Positions 50,801 through 61,414 of a DNA stretch of 64,000 nucleotides are shown piece by piece. Under the pieces are notes generated by a model that saw only the letters and a program-made list of their open reading frames with translations, did not search any database and was not told the DNA's origin. The DNA comes from Stratiolaelaps scimitus (taxonomy: Eukaryota; Arthropoda; Arachnida; Mesostigmata; Laelapidae), in NCBI GenBank assembly GCA_019614645.1, contig JABWDB010000001.1:28575501-28639500 (forward strand). Reading direction: 5' to 3'. Every line of letters begins with the position of its first letter. Position 1 is the first letter of the stretch. Made by a program: the position numbers and the translations under genes.

Positions 50801-52395
50801 CGCGTACGTCACTCGGTTGTACTAAAGCTTAACGCAGCAAAGTGTTACGGTGACAACGACAACGGCCATACAGATACAAGCAAAGATACAGGTGAGAGCA
50901 AATCGCTAGCTACAACTACAGCAATAACAACAATTCTGATTTCAGTCGAACAATTCCCTGAGACGGAGTCTTCATTTATGGACGCGTTTGTAGAGAACTA
51001 GAAGATGTTTATATATATGATGGCATTCGTGGTGTGAGTAGATGCGCGTGCGAGCATATGGGCTAGCATGGAGCACTCTGCGCGAGCCGTTCACGACGAA
51101 GTGAGATACTATGAAATAAATATATATCTATATGGATGAGTGTTATATATTTGATGTGATTACAATTGCAATTGTTATCCTACGGTTTGATTTCAGCCAT
51201 CGCATTTAGTGTGTGAAGTCAATCCATATAGCAAACATTGATTTATTGACTTGTAATTTTTTTTTGTTTTAGTCAAAGTTCTATGTGCTGCCCATCTGTC
51301 TAGAAGCTCTACTAGAATATATATATAAGGGATTTTATTGAAAGTGTACAAAAGAAATTCCGGCCGAGAATGCACCGTCAACTGTCTCTAGAGTGGCATC
51401 GCTCTTATCTTATGTGTCAATCTCAGATAGATATTTGAATATATTATAGGTGAGGTGAGCAATTATATCTAATAGTCTAAGTAATAAGCTTCTTTGTCAA
51501 CACCCTGTAAACTAAATGAATCTGAGCGCTGTGCAATTTTGCCATTACGACATACAATGTTCCGACCAGCCGACGCCAAGCCCCTTGAGTTGTCTCCGCT
51601 GATGCAAGCTAACGAGGAAGAGAGTCATTAAATCTGAACGAACTGATCAATTTCCAGCGTTGCATTTGTATCCCTGATCGCATGTTATGGAACCTGTTTC
51701 ATGGCAAGCGGTGGCCGGGTTGGCCACTGAGTATCTCCTTGTGTGGGGTTGCCGTTTAAGGAACGAATCGCGCAATCGCGATTTGTAAGCGCCGCTTCTA
51801 TCTCTTGAAATATTGGCGGGGCGAGATATGGCTAACATTGGCTTGTCGTCACATAGGTCTGCTTACGAAAGTAAGCCAGAGTAAGGCAAAGACAACAGAT
51901 CGCCAGGTGAAAATAGTTATACGGCGATAAATAATCCCTACTCCAGGCCCACGATACAATTACTCTCGTATGAGAGTCCCTCTCTCCTGACAGGTCTTTG
52001 GACGGCGCAGCGGGGCAGTATAGCGCGAGAGGGGACCCACGAGAGGGTCAGCTGTCTATGGGAGCAGTATTCTTTATGTGCGCTTGTTTCATTCGCGGCA
52101 ACCAACTGACTTGGATCTTGAAATAGTGTTCATTTTTCGCAGTGTTTTAATTTAACGACCATATTTGTGAATCTAGCATGTACCTACGATATCATGATTA
52201 GATGATTCGACGTTGAGGTACGTTCAGATTTCCAATAGCGATTCTGTGTACCAGTTTAGCTCAGCGATAATGTTAAATGGATCCAAATATGGGGCAATAT
52301 TTGATCATCTTCTCTATTCCCTCTGTGTGTATGTGTGTGTTTCTGCGGACCTTGACGTTACAGGTGTGGCAGAGCGGTCTCCTCAAATCGAAGCA

Positions 52396-52600
52396 ATGGA
52401 GTGGTGGTATTTCGTGGTCGCGATACTTGCATTGCTTGTTGCAGAGTATCTACGCCGCTATGCGCAACGTAACACCATGTTGAGGGCGGATCGGGCCCCA
52501 CCTGGCCCACCTGTGCCGACGAATTTCATCAATCCGTTCGCCTACGAGCTTCACCTGCTTAACGCTCGTATTAAGAAGAACTACAAGAATATGGGCGAGG
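52396..52600 (+). CDS. CYP4: CYP4 exon 1
   Basis: Start ATG at 52396, giving [19 protein letters not shown], one membrane anchor, then [16 protein letters not shown]. The frame is open upstream to 52213, but the hydrophobic anchor right after this Met marks it as the likely start. The donor is GTTAGT at 52601. Confidence 0.9.
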
Positions 52601-55600
52601 GTTAGTATCTGCACTAACTGCGTACGAGAAATTGTTTTCCAGTCTTCGTTGCAATGTGTACAGCGACGAACACAAGGAACTCAGTGGTGCTGCTGCAACC
52701 TGACCATTGTCGAAGTATGCCCTATTGTGCCAGACAGTATTCATCTGTAGAAACGGTATCCACTTTTCTAGTCATAAAAAGTCAAACTTCTGAACTCGGG
52801 GGGGGGGGGTGCATTGGAGCAAATCGGCAGATTAAATTATTTTGCTTGGAACTCCACCCTTCATTTAAACGACTAACTGTTAAGACAGTGGATTCAATAC
52901 TCGTATAGAAATGTCTGCGTAGAATAAGTAACAATTTGCGTAACCACCCACTCCTCCGTAAAAAAGCAACACACAAGAAGTGTCGACTATATAACATCCT
53001 GCGCTGTCTCGTTATGTATCGACTGGGGCCTACTCGATATTTGGTGTGTGTGTGGATTAATTACTGATACATACGATAAATAATTGGCCTGTTTCTAAGA
53101 CAACTAGTCAAGTACCCTCTTTACGGGACTTCCGTTGAGTGTCTTAAGTTTGTCACCCCTGCAGCATTTCAAAAGGACTTATAAAGACATTCAGCAATTT
53201 GGTACTTGTTCAATTTCAACACTTTCACGGAGAGATTTTCTACAATGTCGCCTTTTGCATTTCGAATGTATTCAATATTCTGTGACGTTACGTGTAAACG
53301 TTGTCGATGGTCAGCAATACGGCAGAAGGAACGAGGGCACATGCGGCCGCCGATCTATTCCACGCTTTCATGTAGCTATATAAGCAGGGATAGCAATATT
53401 CTATCATATACAGCATTGATATATTGTAGGATTGTTTTGCAACACGTTGTTAAAACATTTCAAGCTATATGTTACAATGTATAATATTGACTTGGATACT
53501 AAACTCCCACGGTTGTTAAATACGACCTGAAACAGAGATTGATGAAAACCCTCTGTAAAAGTTGCTGTTAAGATAATCACGGAAATTTTGCCTTTAACCG
53601 AATACATGACCAGGTTGCAGCATGGAGCGAGTGCGCTGCAGGTTGTTCGCGAGTATTTTTACCAGCGGATAAGTGAGCAATCTTCTTGACTTTTAGCACA
53701 ATGAAAGAGGGTGATTACAATCAAGCAAACGCCTGTGATCTGTGTGGCACAACGAATCGTCTGTTGTTACGAAATGCCCACGGTCGTATAACGTTTGATT
53801 GTTTTGTGCGAGGTGTCTGGTCATGGCTAACAATGCATGAAATTAATTTAGCATGTGTTCGATCGTTGACGACAAATCGTTGTGTGGCTCAAAAATAAAT
53901 GCGCGTGTACGGAAATAGCAGCACCGGAAAATAATGAGTCTTTATGATCGACACGGACTAAACTGCATTTAAGTGCGGTTCAACTATACTATAAGATGAC
54001 GATACTATAACTCTAGTCTATATTTTTTCGGTGTCTGGCCGAATTGCGCTTCCCTTCGTATCCGAGGGCCCGTTACAGAAATATTGTGTTCTGACAGAGA
54101 GAGAGAGAGTACGAAACAAGTCGTAATCATAGTCTGTTCATTCGTTATGGACTCGTTTACAGTACTTCTAAACGAGCTTCTCCTGGAAGCTGAAAATCAT
54201 CGACAAGGAGTGTTTCGCGTCTTCCTTACATTTACCCCTCTCGTTATCCTTACGAGCGCCGAAAGTGTCAAAGGTATCTTGGAAAGCAATAAACTACTGA
54301 CAAAGTCGTACTTTTACACGCTGGTTGAACCATGGCTAGGAACCGGACTCCTCACTAGGTGAGTATGGATTCCCCAGCAATGGCGTGTTTTACAAAAAAA
54401 GGTGTATTCGGAATGAGTTACCTAACAGAATTGCGTACAACAGAGTTGGCATTTTGTCTCGAATCCGAGTAAGCAGCAAAAGCAAGCCCCGATTCTAAGC
54501 TATCGGCCGTTTTATAAACCGTACATCCCAAACAGTAGAATGCCGAGCTGCCGACTGAAAACGCAAATGAACCACTACGATAGCAACTACGAAATAGTCA
54601 TGGCGATGTGATCCCCACAAAATGGGTACAGTGTTGATTGGACAGTCGACCGATGTCCTGCAACCTTCAACGATGCACAGATCCCACGCACTTCATATTG
54701 AATTCCCACGTGATAGCAATTAGATAGAAGTACATGAAAGTAAAATAATGAATTATATATAGTTTACGAAATTCGCCTGCTCTCCAAATTATGTTGGACG
54801 CTGGAGGTGCGCAGTAGACTATGCGGTTCTAAGTAATCGGCGCTACCTCTACGCCATGCCGTTCGACAGTATACTGCTCCGCTTATTCTCAATCATAGAA
54901 ATTGAAATTGCTTCCTCAGTTCGACAACAAAATTCTGTAGATCGCCACAAGACAAATACGAAAAGGCAGCCAGTGGATTTGTGTCGTACGCGCACCGACC
55001 GTTCCGGCTGGATATTACACGTGACTAACACGCATGTCTCCTTCTGTTTTTCTGCAGCACCAACAGCAAATGGCGCTCGAGGAGGAAGCTTCTCACGCCA
55101 AGTTTCCACTTTGAGATACTTCACGAATTCATCCCGGTGTTCAGTGAACAGAGTGAGATTATGAGCGACTTGATTCAGAAGAAGGCCGGACAAGAGGTTG
55201 ACGTCATGAAATATATCAAGAATTCGACTCTCGATATCATCTGCGGTATGCGAAGTCTGCATTTGTGAATCCTTCCACGTCAGCGTACATTTATACAGCA
55301 ACTTGATTGGTGGGATCATGGAGAAGCTTGCAATCGTGGTCTTAACAACCGAACTGACGTGTTTTTGTTTACCATGACGCCATTTCGATAGCGTATTTCG
55401 TGAAAAGTCTTCTAAAAGAGCTAGCTACGTTGTCTTCGCACTTGTTGTTGTAAACAATAGTTATTTTAACACGGGGCTCTGTAAATCGGATGAAATGTCC
55501 CGCATATAGTTTAATGGTGAGCGCCTTTGATTGCCAGATAGGAGGGACATCTTGTTTGGGTTCAGATTCTGTACGACGAGGAGAACCTTTGGGTGTCGTT

Positions 55601-58600
55601 ATCATCTTTCCTTAGCTATGGAACCTAGCCAGGCCGGTGACATAACCGGAAGAACAGCTCAAAATCAGCTTAGCATGCCATGTTATATCAGATGAATGGA
55701 CTGTTGTTTTTAGTCGTTTTTCGGTTCGTGCTAATCTCGATAAAGGGGCACATATTCACAACATCTTTAAACACGTTAATTAACATGTTTATTTCACTTC
55801 CACCTTCCAGAAACTGCCATGGGTATAAAGATGGACGCTCAGACGAAGAACTCGGACTACCTCGAAGCGCAAACGATTGTTGGAGAGAAATTCATGCATC
55901 GGTGTCTCAGTCCCTGGCAATGGTCTACATGGCTCTACCCTGCGATGCCGGATGGCAGGATTTTCTTCAAAAACTTGCGAACCTTGCACGAGTTTACCAT
56001 GAAGGTTTGAAATCAGTGTCAAATGATAAGTTGCCACAAACAAATTTCAATTAGTCAGATTCTTCGATTGAGCGATTCTGCACCCTGATTTCCATTCATA
56101 CTCGACTCATCTTCTACCAAGCGTGCCTCAGCAGCACTAACACTCCCAGCTGTAGGCGCACAGGTAACAAATAATGATGACAAGATAATCAACGCGATCC
56201 ATGTTTCCGGGCAGGTTATCGAGGAGCGAATGCACGAGCACATTACGAAAATGGCGCGAGGAGAAGATCCACTGGCCGGAAAACGTCGCAAAGCTTTCCT
56301 CGATTTGTTAATCTCGGAACAGCTCAAGAATAAGACGCTAGAATTGGAAGATATTCGTGAAGAGGTGGACACGTTCATGTTCGAGGGACATGACACCACT
56401 GCCATGGGTGAGCATGACGTTTTATTCCAGCTAGTAAGTATTCACACGTATATATATATATATACGTTGCAGTGTTCATATTAATGTCTCGAGCCATTAC
56501 TGAGATATACAATTGTTTTAATTTTGCTCTCGTAATATCTTCATCTTTTGTTATGAGTGCCCCGGATTCTCGACCCCGTAGTTTTTTTCTTTTGATGCCA
56601 ACAAGTTTGCAGTGTTACGGAGAGTTTGCGTAGACTTTGGAGCACCAAGCAGACACAGGAAGAGAGAGCGGACAGGCTTCGGAAAATGATCGTACCACTT
56701 ATACACTGGTTGCAAATGCCATCAAAAAAAGTCTGGAGGGGGGGGGGCATGCTAATGCATGTCAACACCGTGACCGCCCCCTTGCCTTGCGCCACCCTCA
56801 CCGAGTAAACCGCTGCCGTGATGCAAAATAAAGACCGAGCAACTGGCTAATTAGGCAGGCAATCAGATGTCATCAGCGGGTCAGTGCGGTATGGTTTTGA
56901 TTCCTCCGAGACGCAACGTCAGTGATCGCCGATACAATGAGCTCGCGTTGTGTTACTCGTCAGACAGCTGCGCGATGAAAGTAACGGCGATTCCATTTTA
57001 CGTCAGGACACTCAGCATAAGTAATAATGACTGGAGACGACGACTGTTACGGGATTATATATATACAAGATCGCCGTACAAGGATGTGTGGTCGTATGAG
57101 GCCAGGCAGCCGGGCGTATGCCGTCAGAATTCATTATTATTACGATTACGAAACGATATGCATTTATCTTTGTCGAACTCCACAGGTATCGGCTGGTCTC
57201 TATACCTGATCGGACATCACCGGGACGTTCAGGAAAAACTTCACGAAGAAATTGACCGGGTGTTCGGGTCCGATCGCGAACGGCCGATCACCATGGACGA
57301 TATCAAGCAGATGAAATATCTCGAGGCAATAATCAAGGTGGGTTCCAAGCAACGGCTTTCTCATTCGATTTGAGTGCCCAGTGTGCAGAGTTTCTCCCTC
57401 TCTCCGCCAATCCACAGCCGAGCTCCCTCCAGAAGTGGCCCACGCCACGATCAGAGCGCCGTTCCCGTTGCGACCCCCTCTTCGACCGGTGCGAATCGCG
57501 GGGAGCGACATACTGCCCCCCACCCCCAAACTTCGGTTGAGGTGGTCAAGAGGATACTGGATAGAACCAAAGCCAGGACGACGGGACTGGATGCGGTCCC
57601 GTCCTCTGCCGTTGAGTTGCTCTTGAAAAGGATGGTCGACGGCATCCTGGGAATGGGCTCTTTTCCACGAAAATGGAAGGAAGCTAAGCTGGCCCTCATT
57701 CCGAAGCCGGGGAAAAAGGCCGGAGAGCGCCTCGGCATACCGTCCAATCTGTATGCTGACTTGCCTCTCCAAGGCGGTGGAGCACGTCATCAATGGCAGA
57801 ATGAGGACCGAAACGGAGAGTGGAGCGACCCTGTCACCCGATCAATATGGGTTCCGACCGGGCCGCTTTACTGTCTCGGCCATCAAGGAGGTCGTTGGCA
57901 GAGCTACAGAAGAGAAGGCGAGACCGTTGTCATCGCGGGGCCTCTGCCTGGTGGTCATGGTGGACGTCAAGAACCCCTTTAACACTATCTCCTGGGATGT
58001 TGTTAACAACGCCCTCGAGAGGGCGTCTCTTTCCCCATACCTCAAGTGTGTGCTGGCGTCCTACCTCTGAGACCGCAGCGTGGTGTACAAGGACTGTGAG
58101 GGACTCCCTCAGGGCTCGATTCTCGGACCGACGCTCTGGAACATCGCATACGACTTCGTCCTCCGGCTCAACTATCCCACGTCTGTGACATCCTCTGCAT
58201 ATGCCCACGACCTGGGTCTCATAATCAGAGAACGTGACGATCGGCTCCTTCAGTATGCGGCGAATTCGGCAATGGCGAACGTCGCGGCGTGCCTCCACCC
58301 CCTGGGACTGGAACTTGCACGTGATTCGGTGGTGCTCAATGGGTGGAAACGTCAGCCGAGCATCGAGCTCACCATACCCGGCCATAGTTTCAAGCCAACG
58401 AAGACGGCCAAGTACTTGGGGGTTGTTCTCGACAGCGGCCTCACGAGGATCCCACATGCAAATTACGCTTCCGAGAAGGCGGAGCGAGCCGCCACGGACC
58501 TCGCCACGATCTTCCCACGCACACACGGAGCTGCAGATGAGGTCAGAAAGCCGTTGGCCAAGATGACGGAGAACATTGCCCTGCCCCCTTTGAGGGCACG

Positions 58601-61153
58601 CGGCCAAGAAGAAGACGATTGCTCGGATGCCCGACAGTCGCCAGGGGACTATGGCGATTAGGGTTGCGAGATCGCACTGTACGGTGGCGACAACGGCACT
58701 GCACGTTCTAGCCCGCCAGATCCGTGGTCGCTGAGGATCGCCGAGTCAACGAGGCACGAAGAGTATAGCCGGGAGACGGAAGTGGCCACGCCTTCAAGTC
58801 GGGACGGACTGATTGATAGGTGGGCGAACAAGTGGTCCTCCATCCAGCCCGAGCAACCGGGGCACTGGACGAGGTCATTGTTGCTGGACCTCCGGGCCTG
58901 GTTAGTGGCCTGTCACGGGTCCCTCTCCTACCCGCTGGCCCAACTTCTCACCGGCCATGGACAATTCCAGTAACACCGTTATAAGATCGGCAAGGCGGCG
59001 TCCCCAAAGAGTACGCTCTGCACTTTGGGAGTCCATGATACTGCGCGGCACACCTTCGAGGCATGCCCTTGTTGTGATGACGCGGCCCTTAATATGCTAA
59101 CTACCCTTGGATAGTCAAAGGAAGGACACTCGGGCTTGTTGGGACGATCGGGTAGCGCACAGAGTCGGGTCGGTCGAGGATATTTGAAGACAGACATGTG
59201 ACTGACTGGGTGGCGGACACAAGGTGAGTTTAAGTCTGTGCGTCTACTGTGAGGAACCCACCCGATCGTCCTGACCTCTAGCGCGCTATGTTCAATTCAT
59301 TATATTAATTATTAATAACAGTATAATACACATTCATTTTGTAGCAATGTTTATATTCGTGTGAGGAATAAACACGGTTCGTAGAAAAATGCGATTATAC
59401 AATGCAGTGCTAGTCAAATATGATGTATATCTCTTCTTGGATATGTTTGCTAGATGTGTCTATTTATTGTTTCTTATCTATCTTTCATATAGCTGGCGGT
59501 CATAAACGATTGCATTGAATGGATATCTTTCGAGCGGTCTTTTTATCCATAATTTTTCCACACTGATGTGACACATGTCACACAGTTGACTTTAGCTCAC
59601 TTCTGAGTCATCTATCGTACTAAAATTTGTGTCGAACAATAAAATTTGCATTGAATATGGGGTTTGCAGGAGTCGCAAAGGCTGTACCCTTCTGTGCCAT
59701 TCATCGGTAGAACACTCACCGAAGACCTCGACGTTGGTATGTGCACTTGACTGAAAAACTGATCAAGTCACTTGTTGTTTTATGTGATATATCATCATAG
59801 AGCTGATGATATATCACATAAGACAACAAGTGACGAATCTGTCAATAAATTGGGTTCGTTCCTCTGCTATAACGTAGCTTAGTACTATCGGCAGCACGGA
59901 CCGCATTATAACAAGGGGTTTAACGTGTATATCTTCCAAGGTTCATGCACTTGTTTGCCATTGAACGACGAATTTGTAAATGACAACAGAATGCTAGAAC
60001 AAATTAATCAATCCTCAATTCAGTCCTCAAACCCGACCCAGTCTCGTTGGGATTCAAACTCAAACGGGTTTGAGCCAACGCCCCGTTATGCCAACAGGTT
60101 CAATGAGTACTTACAATGCCTCGCTGTTTTTGCTGTCCCCTCGAATTTGTCACATCTACAGGCGAATTCCGTCTTCCAAAGGGCACGGAGGTTATGGCGT
60201 TTATTACGGCAATACATCGGGATCCGCGATACTTTCCGAACCCGAAGCAATTCGATCCTAATCGGTTCTTGGCTGAGCCTAACGACGATGAGGGACATGA
60301 AGCGTCGGCGCCAGCCGCACGGCATCCGTTTGCCTATATCCCCTTCTCGGCCGGACCTAGAAACTGCATTGGTACGAGCAATGAATCTATGTTCATTAAT
60401 CTTGATTCGTTCAATTTTAAAGTTATTTTCGAGAGGGTGAGACGTGTAGATTATAATTATACATTGTTTATTTAATTAGTGATGTTGAGTCGGTGTGTGT
60501 CACGGCTGGGTTCGAACCTACATCCTCCGGCTTTTTACAGCTATAGGCCGAACTGTCGAAATCACCGCGGAGATTACCAAGCGCAGTATTGAGTGTATCG
60601 CATGCAGATTTAGATTATTGCTGTCGGTTAAATTTCGTAACAACCGTAACGTGTGAGCTCAAGCAGGATGAATGAAGATAGATTGAGTGAATTTTAACAC
60701 TATTGTTGTGTGGACCAATGGACAACCTATGGCGTGCGTCTCTAAAGTTTTCGGGCTGACTTTCTCAGCCAACAATTAACGTCCGCGGTACTGCTTTTTC
60801 GCATTGCTTCGTAAGACGGACCCCTAAATACAACTGCGTGCTTCTCGGGGTCACAAATAGAACAACAACAGTATAATGATGATAATGATGGTAATTAGTA
60901 GTACAGTAAGAATATAACTCAGGAACCCTGGAATCTAGATTTGTCTACTAACAAAAGCTCCACTCTGGCTGCTATTCGGTGTCCAGGCCAAAGGTTCGCA
61001 ATGTTCGAGGAGAAGGTGATGATCACATCTGTACTTCGTCGCTTCACGCTTGAGTCACTTAAACCGTTGGACGAAGTGGCGGTTACTGCTGAGATGGTTT
61101 CAAGACCGATGAACGGACTTCCTATGAGGTTCACCGTAAGGCCTGAGCCCTAA
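52396..61153 (+). CDS. CYP4: Cytochrome P450, CYP4 family, complete, 9 exons, 523 residues
   Basis: Membrane-bound heme monooxygenase. CYP4 enzymes typically hydroxylate fatty acids and related lipids, and in arthropods also act on hormones and xenobiotics. Exons: 52396-52600, 54163-54358, 55058-55245, 55811-56004, 56215-56407, 57186-57337, 59670-59736, 60162-60371, 60987-61153. All are GT-AG with consistent phases and total 1,572 bp. Seen: N-terminal anchor [17 protein letters not shown]; hinge APPGPPVP; C-helix W139-x3-R143; CYP4-type ETAMG at 197; I-helix FEGHDTT with Glu318, the residue that can bind heme covalently in CYP4; ExxR as ESQR at 377; DPNRF; heme loop [10 protein letters not shown] with Cys467; stop TAA at 61151. 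The length is normal for the family and nothing essential is missing. The exact substrate cannot be read from sequence. Confidence 0.96.
52601..54162 (+). other. CYP4 intron 1
   Basis: 1.6 kb, AT-rich, with a G-run at 52799-52810. No other feature seen. Confidence 0.85.
54163..54358 (+). CDS. CYP4: CYP4 exon 2
   Basis: Encodes [20 protein letters not shown], then [20 protein letters not shown] and [21 protein letters not shown] and [10 protein letters not shown] are typical of arthropod CYP4. The acceptor is TTTACAG and the donor GTGAGT. Confidence 0.93.
54359..55057 (+). other. CYP4 intron 2
   Basis: 0.7 kb, nothing recognisable. Confidence 0.85.
55058..55245 (+). CDS. CYP4: CYP4 exon 3 (C-helix)
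   Basis: Encodes [20 protein letters not shown], which holds the WxxxR heme-propionate contact of the C-helix, and ends in STLDIIC. The acceptor is TTCTGCAG and the donor GTATGC. Confidence 0.96.
55246..55810 (+). other. CYP4 intron 3
   Basis: 0.6 kb, nothing recognisable. Confidence 0.85.
55811..56004 (+). CDS. CYP4: CYP4 exon 4
   Basis: Encodes [20 protein letters not shown] and ends [15 protein letters not shown]..(M/V)(D/N)AQ is a CYP4 hallmark. The acceptor is CTTCCAG and the donor is a weak GTTTGA. Confidence 0.95.
56215..56407 (+). CDS. CYP4: CYP4 exon 5 (I-helix)
   Basis: Encodes [10 protein letters not shown], then [14 protein letters not shown] and [16 protein letters not shown]. 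This is the oxygen-activating I-helix (xGHDTT) with the CYP4-specific Glu just before it. The acceptor is GGGCAG and the donor GTGAGC. Confidence 0.96.
56408..57185 (+). other. CYP4 intron 5
   Basis: 0.8 kb, containing a short (TA)n run and the dispersed repeat at 56735-56805. Confidence 0.85.
56735..56805. repeat. Dispersed repeat with GGCATGCTAATGCATGTCAA core, copy 2 (CYP4 intron 5)
   Basis: A G-run, then the same core as at 46821, then CACCGTGACCG and a C-rich part. It is in the same orientation as copy 1 and is bounded upstream by an A-run. Confidence 0.6.
57186..57337 (+). CDS. CYP4: CYP4 exon 6
   Basis: Encodes [20 protein letters not shown] and ends [15 protein letters not shown]. 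The acceptor is CTCCACAG and the donor GTGGGT. A retrotransposon begins about 40 bp downstream. Confidence 0.96.
57540..58661 (+). pseudogene. Reverse transcriptase pseudogene of the R1-like element
   Basis: Breaks seen: a frameshift near 57745 (the first part is read in one frame, then [17 protein letters not shown] in another); an in-frame TGA at 58068-58070 after SYL; and the catalytic box reads SAYAHDLGL where an active enzyme has two adjacent Asp. The reading frame is lost again around 58600. The enzyme is therefore dead three times over. Confidence 0.85.
58780..59215 (+). pseudogene. C-terminal remnant of the R1-like element with degenerate zinc knuckle
   Basis: One frame gives [26 protein letters not shown] and [15 protein letters not shown], then a stop at 58972. 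Past it the same frame continues [11 protein letters not shown] and later [10 protein letters not shown]. This is the usual C-terminal CCHC region of jockey/R1 elements. The first Cys pair is incomplete here (STLCTL), and further stops follow. Confidence 0.65.
59241..59669 (+). other. CYP4 intron 6, part after the retrotransposon
   Basis: AT-rich. Contains a palindrome TGTGACA-CA-TGTCACA at 59567-59582. No coding signal. Confidence 0.8.
59670..59736 (+). CDS. CYP4: CYP4 exon 7 (ExxR), 67 bp
   Basis: Encodes [20 protein letters not shown], with the K-helix ExxR as ESQR. The more usual residues at the middle positions are T/S-L, so the Q is unusual but harmless to the motif. The acceptor is GTTTGCAG and the donor GTATGT. 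Confidence 0.94.
59767..59834. repeat. Near-perfect inverted repeat (31-bp arms, 6-bp loop) in CYP4 intron 7
   Basis: Arm 59767-59797 and arm 59804-59834 are reverse complements with a single mismatch, which would be a G-U pair in RNA. The loop is TAGAGC. Transcribed with the CYP4 pre-mRNA it would form an uninterrupted 31-bp hairpin. It is too perfect for a typical animal miRNA precursor. It could be a palindromic mini-transposon, an inverted duplication, or a source of small RNAs. Confidence 0.9.
60162..60371 (+). CDS. CYP4: CYP4 exon 8 (heme loop)
   Basis: Encodes [20 protein letters not shown], then [12 protein letters not shown] and [16 protein letters not shown]. Cys467 is the heme thiolate ligand. 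The acceptor is ATCTACAG and the donor GTACGA. Confidence 0.96.
60495..60860 (-). repeat. SINE-like repeat with tRNA-like head, CYP4 intron 8
   Basis: The right part (60735-60860) matches on the minus strand the repeat at 47490-47590 (GGTCCGTCTT ... GTTGGCTGA ... GTCAGCCCGAA). The left part (60500-60560) has a B-box GGTTCGAACC after an arm ending AAGCCGGAGG. It is probably two SINE-like units head to tail. Confidence 0.5.
60987..61153 (+). CDS. CYP4: CYP4 exon 9 and stop
   Basis: Encodes [19 protein letters not shown] and ends [12 protein letters not shown] with TAA. It completes the CIGQRFA L-helix and the C-terminal beta segment. The acceptor is GTGTCCAG. Confidence 0.95.
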
Positions 61154-61216
61154 AGAGGTGCCCTGCATACCCTGACAGTAAGTCAGACCCTCCGCCGTTG
61201 AACCGATTCGATTGAG

Positions 61217-61222
61217 AATAAA
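61217..61222 (+). promoter_or_regulatory. Polyadenylation signal AATAAA for the CYP4 gene
   Basis: A canonical AATAAA lies 64 bases after the stop codon, in the right orientation and distance for the mRNA 3' end. Cleavage would be expected about 10-30 bases later. Confidence 0.6.
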
Positions 61223-61414
61223 GTGAATGCACTGTTATAAGCATAGCGTCGCCGGCGACGACTGCTGAAACAAATGAACTGATCTGCAGTTGTTGTATTG
61301 TATATGAATGTGGCCGTGTATGTGTGTGTGTGTGTTTTATCAATGTGCCGTATCCTACAACAATAACGATTAACAAAGATTTCGGACATCATGTGGGTAC
61401 GAAGAGACTTAGCC

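Larger units (their letters stand above)
43991..52395. other. Intergenic region between tolloid (leftward) and CYP4 (rightward)
   Basis: 8.4 kb. About 43990-45150 is GC-rich and probably carries the tolloid 5' UTR and promoter, though I can point to no TATA box. The rest is AT-rich with a dispersed repeat at 46821, SINE-like copies near 47500 and 47770, (TA)n runs at 47406, 49091 and 49219, and a small (CCG)n-rich patch at about 50500-50760 with short open frames that I cannot assign. Confidence 0.6.
57376..59240 (+). mobile_element. Decayed R1-like non-LTR retrotransposon in CYP4 intron 6, sense orientation
   Basis: The 5'-truncated ORF2-like part holds a reverse transcriptase and a C-terminal tail. 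Seen: [20 protein letters not shown], then [36 protein letters not shown], and [14 protein letters not shown]. The last motif plus a downstream Trp-rich linker ([15 protein letters not shown]) and TGHGQF resemble the R1/jockey group. No gag-like ORF1 or endonuclease is visible. The poly(A) end and target-site duplications are not clear. It sits inside a host intron and should be spliced out. Confidence 0.82.
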
